Assembly: GCA_028751875.1 (NCBI GenBank) | Contig: CM054138.1 | Location: forward strand, 40,270,537-40,334,536 | DNA length: 64,000 bases | Source: Rapana venosa | Lineage: Eukaryota; Mollusca; Gastropoda; Neogastropoda; Muricidae | Direction: 5' to 3' | Translations under genes and position numbers: made by a program | The notes under the pieces: model-generated | The model's input: the letters and a program-made list of their open reading frames with translations, nothing else | What the model was told of the DNA's origin: nothing | Database searches by the model: none | Shown here: positions 12,332 through 25,143 of the stretch, piece by piece | Layout of the letters: each line of letters begins with the position of its first letter | Numbering within the stretch: the stretch's first letter is position 1

Positions 12332-13439
12332 CTGCAATATAGATCTTATTGAGCTAATCCTACTAAGGGCCCCCCTTTTTTCTCTTTTTACCCCCAACCT
12401 TTTCTTTGACCTCCTTGCTATTCGGGATTTGGGGGTTGTTGTTTTTTTTTATTTTTTAATGACACATGGTTTTGTGTAAATTTTTTGCTACCCCTTCGGC
12501 AGATTTTTCGCGTGAAAATTAGGCTGCTCCCCTGAAGAGGCGCCGCCACAAAGCAGGCCACCCTTTTTCTTCGTTTTTTTTTTTTTATCTCCTGTCTGAA
12601 TAGGTTTTTTGTTTCCAAACAATGGGTTTTTTCCGCAGAATTTTCCCAGGAAAATAACTCTGTTTTTCACGTAGGGTCTGAAATGTCTGTTGTCAGGGAC
12701 CTTGGTTTTTTTATTTCATTTGAAAGAAAGCACCCAACCACCACTCAAGATCTAGTGAATGGGGAAAAAAATTTTGGGCACAAACGGGATCAACCCAATT
12801 GTCGCTTTTAGGTGTGTGCTTACCTCTAGACACCGTCCACCTCATTAATGTCCTTAATTCAACAAAAACACCCCGAAAATACATGCGAACAGAACTTTTT
12901 GTTAGTTGTAACCATATCCTGACTGTCGTGGTGTTTTGGGACTTCAGCAATATAGAATAGTAACACCCCTCATCCCCCCCCTTTAAAATGCTGTTTCACA
13001 CATGTCAGTTGTAAGAGTCACATAATTGGTTATTGATGTTTTTTTCTAAATAAAATCGTGTTTTATTTTTCGTATGCATAAAATTCGCTTAAAACCATTT
13101 AAAATAGCATTTTAATTCACTTTTCCCTTTGGGATTCATGGCGTCCCCTTTTTAATTTTTTCAAACTGTTTCCTTTCAGTATTTTTATTGCAGAATAGTA
13201 AAGGGTTTATATGAAAAGGCCACAAACATATGATTGAATACTGTTAAATTTAGCGTTTTAAAAAGGGGTTTTTTAAATGAATTACGGTTTTTTTGGAATT
13301 TTTTTTTGTTCCTTCGTGGCTTGCGTTTAATTGAAAAGAAATCGTGAGGCGGTTTCCCCAACATTACTGGGAAAAATCGGGTTAGTTGACCAAAATTTTA
13401 AGATAATTTTAATGCTGGGTTAAATCAAGCTGGGGGAAA

Positions 13440-13545
13440 AATTGCGAATTTGTAATAATAATAATTTAAGTATGGAATTTTATATAGCGCGAAACTTGAA
13501 AGCAACAAATCAAAGCGCTCAGATTTTTTTTCATACCCAAAAATT
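13440..13545 (-). mobile_element. LINE tail fragment with GCGCTATATAAA end
   Basis: Read on the minus strand it ends ...GCGCTATATAAAATTCCATA followed by ATT repeats, the same end as the LINE at 25,144-25,600. It also has GAGCGCTTTGATTTGTT, matching CGCTTTGATTTGTC there. The element body is not recognisable in the poor-quality sequence upstream. Confidence 0.4.
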
Positions 13546-13705
13546 TGGCCTTAAACGGGACATACAAAATTTCCTACCCCCTTTTCATACGCAACACTCC
13601 CCCAGAATTTTCCAACAAAGGGGGGGGGTGGGAGTCCCTTACTCTGTTGAGTTGACAAGTTTTACGACATAACCTACTTTAAAGGGCCCCTCAAGTGATT
13701 TGTTT

Positions 13706-13706
<1 letters not shown>

Positions 13707-13787
<81 letters not shown>
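13707..13787 (+). repeat. Poly-C run, 81 nt
   Basis: Uninterrupted C from 13,707 to 13,787, followed by A and shorter C runs. Confidence 0.8.
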
Positions 13788-14018
13788 ACCCCCCCAAAAC
13801 CCCCCCCCCCTTTGATGTTAGTTTATATGTTTTTGGTCCCCTGTAAGTAATTGATCCTGTCCCTAATCACACATGGGGGAAAACCCACCAAAATTTACCG
13901 TTGTTTTGTAAGTGTTTTTCCGTGGTAAAATAAAGATTTAAGTGCACTGTAAATGCCCCTCAGAAGGTCACAATCAAAGCCCAAATTGCTATGGTTTGTG
14001 TTTTTGGTTAGGAAATAT

Positions 14019-14209
<191 letters not shown>

Positions 14210-14794
14210 GGAAAAAAAATTTTGCTTTGATTGGGGAAAATTTGCCAAAAAAAAACTTTCGTAAAAAGGGAAAGGGGGCAAAAAAATTAAAGTGGTGGGT
14301 CGCCCCTCCCCCTCCCCCCAAAAAACCACGAAGGAGAGAAGGGGGGGAAAGAGGGAAAAAAGAGAGGGGGAGAACAGGCAGGTTTTGGGGGAATTGGCCT
14401 GGGTGGGCCCCCAAAGTTTTTTCTTCAAAAAAGGGGGGCGGGGGTTGGGCCCTCTTCTCACCATGGTGGTCTTCTCTTTTATGGGGGTAAAGGGGGCCCG
14501 TAATTGCAAGGTGGCTGCTGCTTTGAACAAAACCCTCGGGGGTATTTATCCAAAAACTTCCCCAAGGGGCGGAAGTTTGCAGGACCGGCCCCGAGGTTTT
14601 AAAAAAAATTTTTTCAGGGGCTGGCCCCCGGAAGAGAATTCCCCCCATTTGTAGAAAGCCTTTGAGGAAACCAAATTCGCCACCCCGAAGGGGGACTCCC
14701 TCCCAAAATTTGGGGAATTAAAATTTGGCGGGGATTAAAATGTTTGGCCTGCCTAAAAAAAATCCCTCTTCCTTTCCCCTTTTCCCACTTTCCC

Positions 14795-15062
14795 CCCATC
14801 CATTAGACCATGAGTGGTGATCCGGGTGCTAGTCTTTCGGCTGAGACGATGAACCGAGGTCCCGTGTGTTACACATAATTATTTAGCCCACGCAAAAGAA
14901 CCCCACGGCAACAAGAGAGTTGTCCATGGCAAAATTCTGTAGAACAAAAGCCAGTCTGATAGGAAAACCAATACAGTTGCAGACAGGAACCCGGGGAGAG
15001 CAGCCCTTTCACGCAGAGAAATTTGTCGTGACTTGAAATGGTATAAATAAATAAATAATAGT
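14795..15062 (+). mobile_element. SINE-C, copy 1 (5' end lost in poor-quality sequence)
   Basis: It begins CCCCATCCATTAGACCATGA, continues with the core GGCTGAGACGATGAACCGAG and ACGGCAACAAGAGAGTTGTC, and ends GACTTGAAATGGTATAAATA followed by a TAAA repeat. It aligns with 42,230-42,535 throughout. Confidence 0.6.
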
Positions 15063-15080
15063 GTGGACATGCTTCAAATC

Positions 15081-15083
<3 letters not shown>

Positions 15084-15142
<59 letters not shown>
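15084..15142 (+). repeat. CT microsatellite
   Basis: About 29 CT units next to the tail of SINE-C copy 1. Confidence 0.9.
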
Positions 15143-15143
<1 letters not shown>

Positions 15144-15454
15144 CTTTACTCTGGAGACAATGTGCGTGAAAGCTGGCGTGATGAAAGTTAGAATTGTGTT
15201 TCTGATTCCCTGGTTGACACACATGGGCCTTTGAAAAATGAAGACTTGTTAACGGAAAGTGCTGCCAATGGAACTTAAAATGCTAAATGTAGGCTATGTC
15301 TTTCCTTCACTGGACTATTTCCAAACTACATGATAACTATTTCGTGTCTTGCATGTGTTCTTTAGATGTTGCGTGTCTGGTAGAAACGTTCATTCATGGA
15401 TGTAAACATGCTTCTTGTTTTCTAAATACACGATTTTGTTTGCCAACAACACGT

Positions 15455-15486
<32 letters not shown>

Positions 15487-15927
15487 CATGTCTGGAGGAG
15501 TTGTACGTCTTGTTAAACATGTGCATGCTCACATGAAACATGTTGATGTACTTTCCCGTATTTTTGGTGGTTTGTTATTGATAACCCTTTTGTTTGGTGC
15601 TGATAAAGGCATATAGTTTGTATATTGATATTGATTCATATGTACCAGCTGAAGGCTATTTGAACTGTAAAATGGGCATTACATTGCAAGAGGATTTGTT
15701 GACTGGATGTCTGTTGAGCCTGCAATGTTGCTACCTTGCTATGTGGGGATTTGAATGACAGGACTGGTCATGACTCATCACTGTCAGCATACTACAGGAA
15801 CTGTAGACTTTCAGCTGGAAAGTCACCCAGCCAGTGTTGATAGAGTGACAGGAAATGGGACAATAATTAAACACCTTTGGAAAACTTCTGTTAAATTATA
15901 TACTGCCCTCCACTTACTAATGGCACT

Positions 15928-15964
<37 letters not shown>

Positions 15965-16309
15965 TGGCGACCAGCAAAGTTGCTAAACGTACGTTTCAGA
16001 GAGTGGTTCTAGTGTTGCTGATTATTTTCCAATGTCCTGTAATCTGTTTGCATTGTTAGAGGAATCATGCAAGTTTAGTGTCTGAAATTTTTTTACCTAC
16101 ATCATTATGCCTGTGGAAACTTCTATCTTCTCATGCTGTTGACAAATTCACAGTTGGAAAATAATTCTTTGTTAGAAAAAACAACTGTGTGGGATGGAGA
16201 CTTGGCTGATGGGTATACTATCAGTTCATTAGAATCTAAAGAAAACAATGAATGATGTTCTCAGGCTTATTAATGTTGATGTTAATGACGCTTTGAGTGT
16301 GTTGACATG

Positions 16310-16455
16310 TGCAGTAAAAACAGTCATACACCCAAACTTCGCATCCAGTGTGCAGTTTCAATCTCACAGTGATTCCTAGGTGGGATGATTGAGTCAGAGT
16401 GCACATTGTGGGTGACCCCCAGAGTGTTAAGCTGGGAAACCCATAACAGCAACAA
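16310..16455 (-). mobile_element. SINE-D, fragment (minus strand)
   Basis: The reverse complement shows CCCAGCTTAACACTCTGGGG, then TCACCCACAATGTGCACTCT and CCTAGGAATCACTGTGAGAT, matching 405-485 of the first copy. Only this central segment is present. Confidence 0.5.
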
Positions 16456-16634
16456 AAGGCTTTTTTTTAAACAAAAGCAATGAACAGTTTCAGTGTTCAG
16501 TGTTCTCTCCCGGTGTGTGTGAACGCGAGCGCATGAGCCGGCAATTATGTGCTAGTGTCACGTGTGTGTGTGTGTGTGTGTGTGTGTATGTATGCAGCTT
16601 CTTCAGTTTAACGTATGTTCACGTGACGTAATGT

Positions 16635-16668
<34 letters not shown>

Positions 16669-16799
16669 CGTGCCCGGGCCTGGGACTCGGTCACAGTGGC
16701 CGAATCCTCCTTGCTGTGCCTCAGGGTAAATGAAGTGTAACGAGAGGGCTGACGTGGCGATGATAGGGGAAAATAGGTTTAAAGCAATCCTTCTTAATC

Positions 16800-18400
16800 A
16801 TTATTTGATGTGATGAAATGCTGCTTTTGTTTTGGGAATTCCCATACAAACGAGTTCCCCGCCCCCCAGGGATTTTTGGGCCCAAGGTAGTTATAGTGGC
16901 AAATGATACTGAGTACCGCAGCCAAAACTAAAAAGCGAAAAAAAAAAGTTTTTCTTCCACCTAAAATATCCCCAACAACTGTAACTAATTTCTAACAGTG
17001 GACGCTACAGCGAGTTTTAAAAGCGTTTGATTCAATTCCGGGGTCCATGAAGCCTGGTTCGAACTCGGCGGAGGTTGTGAATTAGGGTGGGATTTTTTTG
17101 TTGTTGTTTACGACTCCAGGCCCTTCAAGTGAAACCTCCATGCCTTCTTTCCCTTCGTGTCTTAGCAAAGATCAAATATGCACGTTAAATGTCCCGTATT
17201 TAATGTCAGCGTTGGGGGGGTTGTGAAAACGATTAAGCCGCATGTACTTGTCAGGGAAATGAGCGCTCTGAATTTGGTAGTGTCCGCTGGGACAGTGGGC
17301 GGGCCCCCCTGAAAAGTTATAAGCAGGGGGAAAAAGGGAAACATACGGCCCCCCCCCTTTAAAGGGAAAGAGGAGGGGGAGGGAGAGAGAGAGAGCAATG
17401 ACAATGACAAGACAAAGGTTTATTGTGAAAAGCGAAATCCCCATTCACAAGGGGCAGTGGGGGGGGGATTGGGACAAAAAAAAATTTTTTCATTTATGAG
17501 TTTTAAATTAAATTAACCCCAAAATTGGCATTGTCTGGTTTCCTTAACGGTTACAGGTGATTCAATTTACCCCCCGGTGTTTTTTTTTTAAACCTTGGGT
17601 TAGCCCTTAGATAAAATTGGGAAAGGGGGAAGGAATTTCCCCCCAAAAAAATGTACAAGTTAAAAGTCAAAATCTCACCAAGTGGGCTGCAACAAGGAAA
17701 TTAGGTCACAATGCCTCTTCTTCTTCTTTTTTCTGGTTTTTTTAAACTTTGCACCGCAACACGGGGGAAAAAATTTTACACACTCCCAGTGGCATGTACA
17801 TACGCTATCCCCCCCCCCCCCCCCCCTCTTCTTCTCTCTCTCGCTCCTTTTTCACACACACCAAAACATTTAACACAATTATAATCGCTGTACTTTTCCA
17901 ATGGGATATACAACTATATCAGCAACAAATATAACCCACATCACCATTTCACTCATACTTAATGCGTACATATACCTTGCACAACACACACATCATGAAA
18001 GCGCTCACACCCACGCACGCAGCACAGCCGTACACACACAATCCACACAAACGTGACGCGGGGTTATCCAAGCAAAAATCGAACCGTCCCCTTTACATGA
18101 AAAAACACATCAAGTCGGCATGATTCGACTTTTGTTTCAACCCCCGGGCAGCAGGAGCCCGCTTCAGTTTGTTGTAGACAACCTTTCCCCTGGGGCATAG
18201 CCTGAGTCCCCCTTTTTCCGAACCAAACAAATCAGGGTGTGGGCGTCCAGCAGTCCCTTTTAAAGCGAAAAACCCAGTCGTCAGTGTCACAAACGATGGT
18301 GTTGGGGGCCCCCCTTTCTTGAAGAGGCACGAAAATCTTTGGGTTTCCCGCGTGTGCCCCCCGCCCCTCTGAAGGTCCATCAGTCAGCTCAGCCACATAG
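16800..18400. other. Second stretch of doubtful consensus quality
   Basis: Inflated homopolymers and blocks such as AAAAAAAAATTTTTT recur, with a C run at 17,811-17,826. At 17,395-17,440 there is a GACAATGACAATGACAAGAC tandem followed by GGTTTATTGTG, like the reversed end of a transposed element. The end of the transposon-like ORF at 18.2 kb falls here. Confidence 0.45.
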
Positions 18401-18972
18401 TCCTTGATGACGTCGGCACTAGTTCCAACTTCGTGAACTTTCGCCAGGGGGTCGTCACAGTTCAAGGTTTCCGTTGTAAACATGTCCCCAAGGTCAATGT
18501 CACGTTGCACGTCTGCATGTTTTTCGTTTGCCAACTCTTTGACACTTGGTGAATGACGTTTTTCACGTGCAGCGTCTTGCGACAGTGTGTTGCTGGCAGA
18601 AGGGGGTGTGTCAGTGTGTAACACAGCACATCTTGTAGGAGGTGTGGGCACAAATAAACATTGTGAATGTTCCTCGGTCATAACACTTTCACTTGCCTCC
18701 ATTTCTTCTTCCCTCTGTGCTGTCTTTCTCCTCTCCTCTGTCCTTCGCCTGTCTCTGTCAATGCAACTTGGTGGCTTCCTGCGGTAGCTGTGGGAGATGA
18801 CAGGGGTGTGCTGTTGCGCCATGTTGCTGTTGTTGGCTGGGCTGGCTTTCAGTTGTAGCACAACGACTGTATTGTCACCACTCCCAGTCACTTTCCAGGA
18901 AGTGAGGTGCTGTTCTTGGAGCAGGGCATCCAAGGTCGCTTCCAACGCTGTTGGCAGGCCAACAACGGGCAT
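18232..18972 (-). CDS. Transposon-like ORF of unknown function, 246 codons, 3' end probably frameshifted
   Basis: It starts at an ATG at 18972 with MPVVGLPTALEATLDALL, then TVVVLQLKASP, then a basic stretch (SYRRKPPSCIDRDRRRTEER) followed by Glu/Thr-rich, low-complexity sequence. A decayed relative lies at 46,510-47,300 on the other strand, so the family is repeated within 30 kb. From memory, proteins with a short beta-rich N-terminus followed by a YRRKPPSxxxRDxxR motif occur in many copies in mollusc and cnidarian genomes and behave like parts of mobile elements; no function is known to me. The last quarter lies in poor-quality sequence (18.0-18.4 kb), and other frames stay open there, so the true C-terminus is probably different. 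A domesticated host gene is possible but less likely. Confidence 0.45.
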   Translation of the reverse strand: MPVVGLPTALEATLDALLQEQHLTSWKVTGSGDNTVVVLQLKASPANNSNMAQQHTPVISHSYRRKPPSCIDRDRRRTEERRKTAQREEEMEASESVMTEEHSQCLFVPTPPTRCAVLHTDTPPSASNTLSQDAAREKRHSPSVKELANEKHADVQRDIDLGDMFTTETLNCDDPLAKVHEVGTSADVIKDYVAELTDGPSEGRGAHAGNPKIFVPLQERGAPNTIVCDTDDWVFRFKRDCWTPTP

Positions 18973-19058
18973 GGTGTTGGGTTAAATTGCCTTTTCTTGA
19001 CAAATTAATGAACAGCAAAATTTCTTCCTGCCTACTTTCAAGGGAGATTACTCAGGCA

Positions 19059-19094
<36 letters not shown>

Positions 19095-19095
<1 letters not shown>

Positions 19096-19432
19096 CTTTT
19101 ATATTGAGGATAATGGAATAAGCACTTATGTGCTTTTTTACATCCAGTCCCCGTGTGTTTGCGGTTTTTGTAAATTCTGTCATCTGTTCCCACCGGCACA
19201 CAATGGCCTACTCTTTCGAAAAGCGGAACAGGATTTAACGTGTGCGCAAGATGTTCTGTGTGCGTTCGCACACAGGGCCTCGGTTTATAGTCTCATACGA
19301 AGGACTTTTGGGGAGAGTGGAGTCTGCACTGATGTTAACTCCAGGGGAAAATATCCCCCTTGAACGGGAATCGAACCTGGGTCGTCAGATTGCGAGTGCA
19401 ATGTTCTAACCACTAGGCTATCCCGTCCCCCC
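19095..19432 (-). mobile_element. SINE-B, full-length copy inserted in a GA repeat
   Basis: The minus strand starts GGGGACGGGATAGCCTAGTG with A-box GTGGTTAGAAC and B-box GGTTCGATTCCC. The core is GAGACTATAAACCGAGGCCC, then a block with GTAGGCCATTGTGTGCCGGT and a tail GGACTGGATGTAAAAAAGCA ending CCATTATCCTCAATATAAAA. Both sides are GA repeats (19,063-19,093; 19,433-19,445), consistent with duplication of a GA target. A tRNA gene prediction here would be false. Confidence 0.7.
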
Positions 19433-20294
19433 AGAGAGAGAGAGAATTTCACGTAGTTTGTCGGTCAGTTTTGTCATGTGACATAGCTGGCATCGTTTTG
19501 GAGTACAATAAAACCTCACTTAATCTAAGTAGCCTATCATTGGAAGAAGCCAAATAGGCTACATCAGTAGTAGAACGTGTACTTATAGGAGTATTATGCT
19601 TTTTAATAAATGATGCCAGTCCCTAAAAGCAAAGTATTAGGCCCATCTTCCAACTTTTATGAAGGAATGTGAATGTAAGGACAGGATTCAACTTTGCTAC
19701 ATCAGTCATGGTGAAGTGGTCTGGATACTTGTGACCCCAGCACATAGCTACATAACAGAGGTCCACCGGCATAGTCACCATTGACGACAAGACAGTTTTG
19801 ACCTCAACTGCCGGCCCTGTCAAAGTAAAAACTTTTATTTTCAGGGGTACATTGTACAGTGCATTTTTTTTTTTCATTAAGTCTCTAAAAAAAGGGAAAA
19901 AAAAAGAGAAAAAAAAAAAATTTTTTTATGCAGCATGAAAAAAAAAAACCTAATAAAATGAAAAACCAACAATTCAAACTTTAAGTGGGTGTGGTTTGTG
20001 TGTTTTTGTGTTCTTTAAAAGGGTGTTCTTGCCGCAAAATGGTTGAAGCCTTCCACTGTACCCCCCCCCTTTTTAAATGTAACAGGAATTTATTTTTTTA
20101 AACTGTTGCAATCTTTTTAATGACACAATGAAAACACCCCCCAAAATAACGGAGTAAAAAAAACCCCAAAAAACCCCGAAATTTTTAAATTGATCAAAAA
20201 TTTTCATTTGCCGCTTTTTGGGGCGTGTTTTCATCATGTTATTTTTTTTAATGTATAAAAAAACCCCTTGAAAAAAAAATATTTTCCATGTCTT

Positions 20295-20325
<31 letters not shown>

Positions 20326-20334
20326 GGCAGGTTC

Positions 20335-20620
20335 AAGTCAAGTCAAAATGATCTTTATTGAGGGTAAAAAAGATTAACTTTACACAACTATCCGGCAGTT
20401 AAGCATCATGATTCAGTCTGGGTCTTGATCCAGTTAGAGACAGCAGCCACACAACGACCCCACACATGTGGCCGGCTGTAGTGTTAGTATGGCTGGCATG
20501 GTAGCCTGGGAAAGTCCGGTTTGAGCGCCAGTTTGTGACCTGCAGACGCAGATGGGCGGACAAGAGTTATGTATGTCAGGAAAACAGGGACAGAGACGAA
20601 CAATCAATTCATTCAACATT
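20335..20620 (-). repeat. Probable retroelement 3' region (minus strand)
   Basis: It starts TCAAGTCAAGTCAAAATGAT on the plus strand, then CTTTATTGAGGG. The TCAAG tandem repeat before a poly(A)-signal-like complement (TTTATT) suggests the reversed 3' end of a transposed element. The body is unrecognised. Confidence 0.3.
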
Positions 20621-20799
20621 CAGTTCACTTGGATGCAAACATAATTCGTTTTACTTACACACAAAAAACTCATGCTCAGGTCTTTGCATTATTTTGAAGG
20701 GGTCGTTTTTTGTCTTTGGGAGTTGCTATCATCATTATCATCATTATCATCATCGTCGTCGTCGTCCTCCTCCTCCACATTATTATTGTTATTATTATT

Positions 20800-20869
20800 G
20801 GAGGATAATGGAATAATCACTCACATGCTTTTTTTTACTATTATTTTTTTTACATCTAATCTAGTCCCC

Positions 20870-20872
<3 letters not shown>
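20800..20872 (-). mobile_element. SINE-B, 3' fragment between microsatellites
   Basis: GGAGGATAATGGAATAATCA on the plus strand is the reversed SINE-B end. It follows an ATT repeat and precedes a long GT array. Confidence 0.4.
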
Positions 20873-20906
<34 letters not shown>

Positions 20907-20972
20907 GTGTGTGTGTGTGTGTGGGTGTGTGTGTGTGTGTGTGTTGTTGTTGTGTTGTTGTTGTTGTTGTTG
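20870..20972 (+). repeat. GT then GTT microsatellite
   Basis: A long GT array with small interruptions passes into a GTT array. Confidence 0.85.
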
Positions 20973-20989
20973 ATTGCTTTAACGTCCTT

Positions 20990-23900
20990 CCACTCTAAAT
21001 GATATCAGACGATAGCGAAAAGGATTATGAGAACGGAGAAAAGGGGGGTGGGGGGGAAGTATGTGTAAGTTCAAGAGTTCAAGTGCATACATAGAAAGAG
21101 GAGAGAGGGAGGGAGGGAGAGCGCGCGCGTGCGCGCGTGTGTGCTGAGGAGGAAGTTGTGTTGTTTTTTTAAAAGCACCCTCAGAGGACAACACACAAGT
21201 AAAGCACATTATTGAAATACCATAACTTGTATAACATAACTAATTTAACATAACTAGTAATTAATATAACTTTTTTTTTAACCCCCAAACCGATTCATCA
21301 CATAGCAGCTTAACGTGAATCAAAGGTAGATACCAACCCGACTGCTATTTAAATAAACAGAAAACTCGTGAAGAAGCGAATAGTTATTCAAAATATTGTA
21401 TGTTTGTCCGTCGTGTTCGACGATGACCTCCAAAACAGCAGAGGAGGCAGCTGCTGTTTCGGAAATTGAGCAGAAATTTGATTATAGTGGAGATGCGTTG
21501 CCCACAGTACATCCCCACTCTCTCGGCCAAGTGGGCATAAGGACAGTCAGCGTTGGAGATGTTCTCCAAAGGCCAACTAGCCCCCAGGGCTGCAGCACAT
21601 AAGGACTGTGCAAGTCAAGCCTCCTAGTCAGAGAGTCAGAGAGTCAGTAAAGACTAGGCTGTAAAGTGGAATTCCATGAGTGGGAAAGCCACTGGCAATA
21701 CAGCCTCTCACTTTGCTGTTGTTGCCCCCAGCGTCAATGGTTTCATCAAGAACTGCTCTAGAGATAAAGGACAGTTGGGAGGATGGCAATGCTAAGCTTT
21801 TGTGAAACTGACAGTCGCATTAATGAGAAGGCACAAGCAAATGATTCACTGTGATTTGTTCACCACTCAAACTGAATATTTTTGCAAAATTTTGTAGGGA
21901 GAGTGTTCAAGGGAAAACGATACTTTAGACTGATAATATGTCTGGAACATTGAGAGAAATCCCTGAACATGAGGGAGTTGGTATTATTTGTATGAACACT
22001 TTCCACACCGTTATTATAGTATTGAGAATATGAGTTCTTGAGAATGTCATAAAAGCGATGGGAAGATGTTTTCTCTATGCGCCTGTAAAATTCTTGTAGA
22101 TCTAAAGGAATAGAGAGAGCTTCTGTACCCTCACAATTGTGAGCTGCCTTAGGCTACTGGCAGCTTGATCCACTCTTTCATTGGGAATAATGGAACCCAC
22201 AAGAATGTTACAGCCACATCTTTAACCGACAACGGTGTGTGTGTGTGTGTATGTGCGTGCGCGCGCATGTGTGTGCGCGTAAGAGTTTTCAAACTTTTTG
22301 TTTCTAGTTCCGTTTTTGAAGCATGAACACACATTTCCTGCTTGTTTCATTTTGACTTGTGTATTGTTTTATTTGCACATGAGCACATACAGCTGTTTGA
22401 CAGTTAACTGTATTTAAAAATACAAACTTTTCGATACCACCCATCGAAAACGGCCAAAGCATCACGTTAAGTTGCCGTGTCAGAACAATGCAATAGCATA
22501 ATGACAGTTTAAAGGCAATGGATGTCGGGTTTTATGATATTTCCGCACAAAAAGGAAAAAGGCAGGCCTGTCATAAGTGGACAGCAGAGGACACATCCCA
22601 CAGTTTCTCTCTTTTCAGAAACACGCTGAAGTAAAGGGCCTATCCTAGTAGGCCTTAAAGCCTAGGCAACCTGCCATTCACACTGCAGCATCCAGTTCGC
22701 GGACTTTTCGCAACGCGGCATTTGATTGGATATATCAGAAACCTCTCACACATACAGACACACAGGCGAAGTTGTTGACGTCACAAGTAGGAGCACACGA
22801 AAGCTTGTGTTTTCTTCAACATCTCCCAGACTGTGTTTTCCAGCATCACTTGTCCTACTTTTCGTTCTTGCAGTCTCAAGGAGTAAACGATACAAGTTTT
22901 GTCGCGGCCACATACCCCTTTGTAAATGATGAAGGACAAAAGAAGGTAGGCAAGACTGTTGGTCATAAGGATGAAATCTGAGAAATAGGGTAAGCAGACG
23001 ATAATTTCATCTTAGTGTTATGAAAGGAGACCAGCAAATCAGCTGACGCGAACGTTGTAACTAAAAAAAAAAAATGCTGGGAACGTAAGTAGCATGTTGA
23101 GGCGAATGATATCTGTGGAATTTTCTGTTGCAAAAATGGCCAAGAAAACATAATCTACTTTTCGTATTATTTGTCTGTCGAGAGGAAAGATATCTTTAAC
23201 AAACTAGTGAAAGGACACTGTCAGCTGTGCAATGAATGATATAGCCTAGAATGAACAGCCCATTTTAATTTACGATTTAGAATTTTGCCGAATATGCATG
23301 AGTCAGAAGGCCATGCGCGCTCTTTTTAACTTGACCACACTATTTGATAAAATCAACACTAGATAATGATACTTTTATGACAAAAAAATAGAAGTAATCA
23401 CAAATGCAAGAAAACTTTATAAAGTAAGTTGATGTATGATCACTGTCAGTCATCTGCACTCTCCCAAGAAACTCCTGGAGACAAAAACTCCAGAAATTTT
23501 AGAGGCATATGAGACTAAGCAATGTGTGTACATTTTATGATGGGAATGTTACCTGACAGGTCAAAGAAAAGAGAAAAGAAAATCACCATTATGACCAGCA
23601 TAGTGTGTGTGTGTGTATCCAATCTATTAGCTAAAAACTATACACCTGTAGAACATACAGTGCTAAGTAAAATATAGGGATACACAAACTGTATGTCCAG
23701 AATGTTTCAGTAGGCTATACCTTGTATGTATAACAGTATACATGTTGATTTAAGAAAAATATCACACCCAAAGCCAATCTATTTTTTTTTTTAAAGTAAA
23801 TGAATATGATGAAAGGAAGTTTTTTCTTTTTATGAATAATTATCTTGCATAAATTCTGCATTTCATTTGTTTGATAATGTAGTCCAATGTCAGACTGCTT

Positions 23901-24960
23901 TTCTTCCACAACAGGTCATATAGCAGATTTGGTTCTTTAAGTTTTATACTTGAAGTTGAAAAAAAAATTATTAGTTGAATTAAGGATAGACACGGTAACC
24001 AATTTTTTGTTGTCCTTTTCAGTTATTTTGGGATTTAATAATTTTGCATTTCCTGACATTTCATTGTCAACTTTATCGAACACTATAATTAACTTAAAAC
24101 ATTTACTAATTTAAGTGGTTTTCTAGTTGTAATTAATTTATGGTTATAGTTTGCATGCACTGATGCAGACAAAAATTTCATTGCTTTGGATACTTTTTGC
24201 CCCGTTTGCTCATGCAGTGTACTGTATACAGTGTATACTAGTATAGTGACCAAATTTATTCAAATCACTATGACTAAGGCTTTGGATATATTATCATTTA
24301 GAAACTTTGCAAGCTCTGCACAAGATATAATTTCTACGTTTAGCCACGTTTTTTCAAAGCAAAAGTTTCATTCTATGACAAATGTTGCATAAATAGCTAT
24401 TTATTTTTTATTTAATCAAAATGTGGGGGTCCAATTTTTTGTTAAATCTAATTTAAATCTTAAAATATAATGCTGTCCAAATGTCGAAAGTAAGTTTGGT
24501 GTAAAGGAAATCAAGTGATGAAATTAAATTTTGTTTGTTTTGTCAGCAAATTTGAATAATTTCCATACCAATTTGTGCTAAGACCCTACTTTTGAATAAA
24601 AAGAAATTCTCCTTGACTGGCTTGAGTGACATAGGGTACAGATCTTTTCAGTAAGTTCATTTAATTATAGTAAGACAATATAAATAATTGTAAAAGGTAG
24701 GTCAGACAAAGCTAGACCGGGTATTAATCAATCTGTGCTTTGTGTGTAGTTTTTTAAAATGGTCAAGGACTAGTGTCACTGATTGTGTGCAGACTTTGTA
24801 TTATATTGATAGCTTCAACCCTGTTTTATTTCTGCTCCAATGACTTTTCTTTTTAAACTTGCCCATGGATGCATGTAGACCTGTGCATACAGTATGATAC
24901 ACACACACTCACAAAGCACAACAAAAACACACACACACACACACACACACAAGCACACAC
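20990..24960. other. Intergenic stretch, mostly unique-looking
   Basis: AT-rich DNA with few repeats: a GT/GC array near 22,233-22,280 and a short GT repeat at 23,603-23,616. Open frames of 60-70 codons here have no recognisable motifs. Nothing specific was seen. Confidence 0.5.
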
Positions 24961-24962
24961 AC

Positions 24963-25080
24963 AGTGTGGCAGTGGGAATGGATAGCATAATTCACAAAAC
25001 CACATGCACCCAGGTACTGGATGTAAAAAAGCACATGAGTACTTATCCCATTATCCTCAAAATAAAATAAAAAGAATAAA
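24963..25080 (+). mobile_element. SINE-B, 3' fragment
   Basis: GTGTGGCAGTGGGAATGGAT, then TACTGGATGTAAAAAAGCAC and CCATTATCCTCAAAATAAAA. It sits between a CA repeat and the LINE end at 25,144. Confidence 0.55.
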
Positions 25081-25143
25081 GTACACAAGCACACACATGC
25101 ACGCATAGTAACATACATACGAATACCTAGATTCAACCAATCC

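Noticed and set aside
12073..12342. 89-codon open frame
   Set aside because: Overlaps a dispersed repeat also present at 8.5 kb; the weak gag-like signal is on the other strand; no protein family recognised.
19363..19428. tRNA-gene-like sequence with A and B boxes
   Set aside because: It is the head of a SINE-B copy, followed by the SINE body and tail; no proper acceptor stem or isolated tRNA structure.
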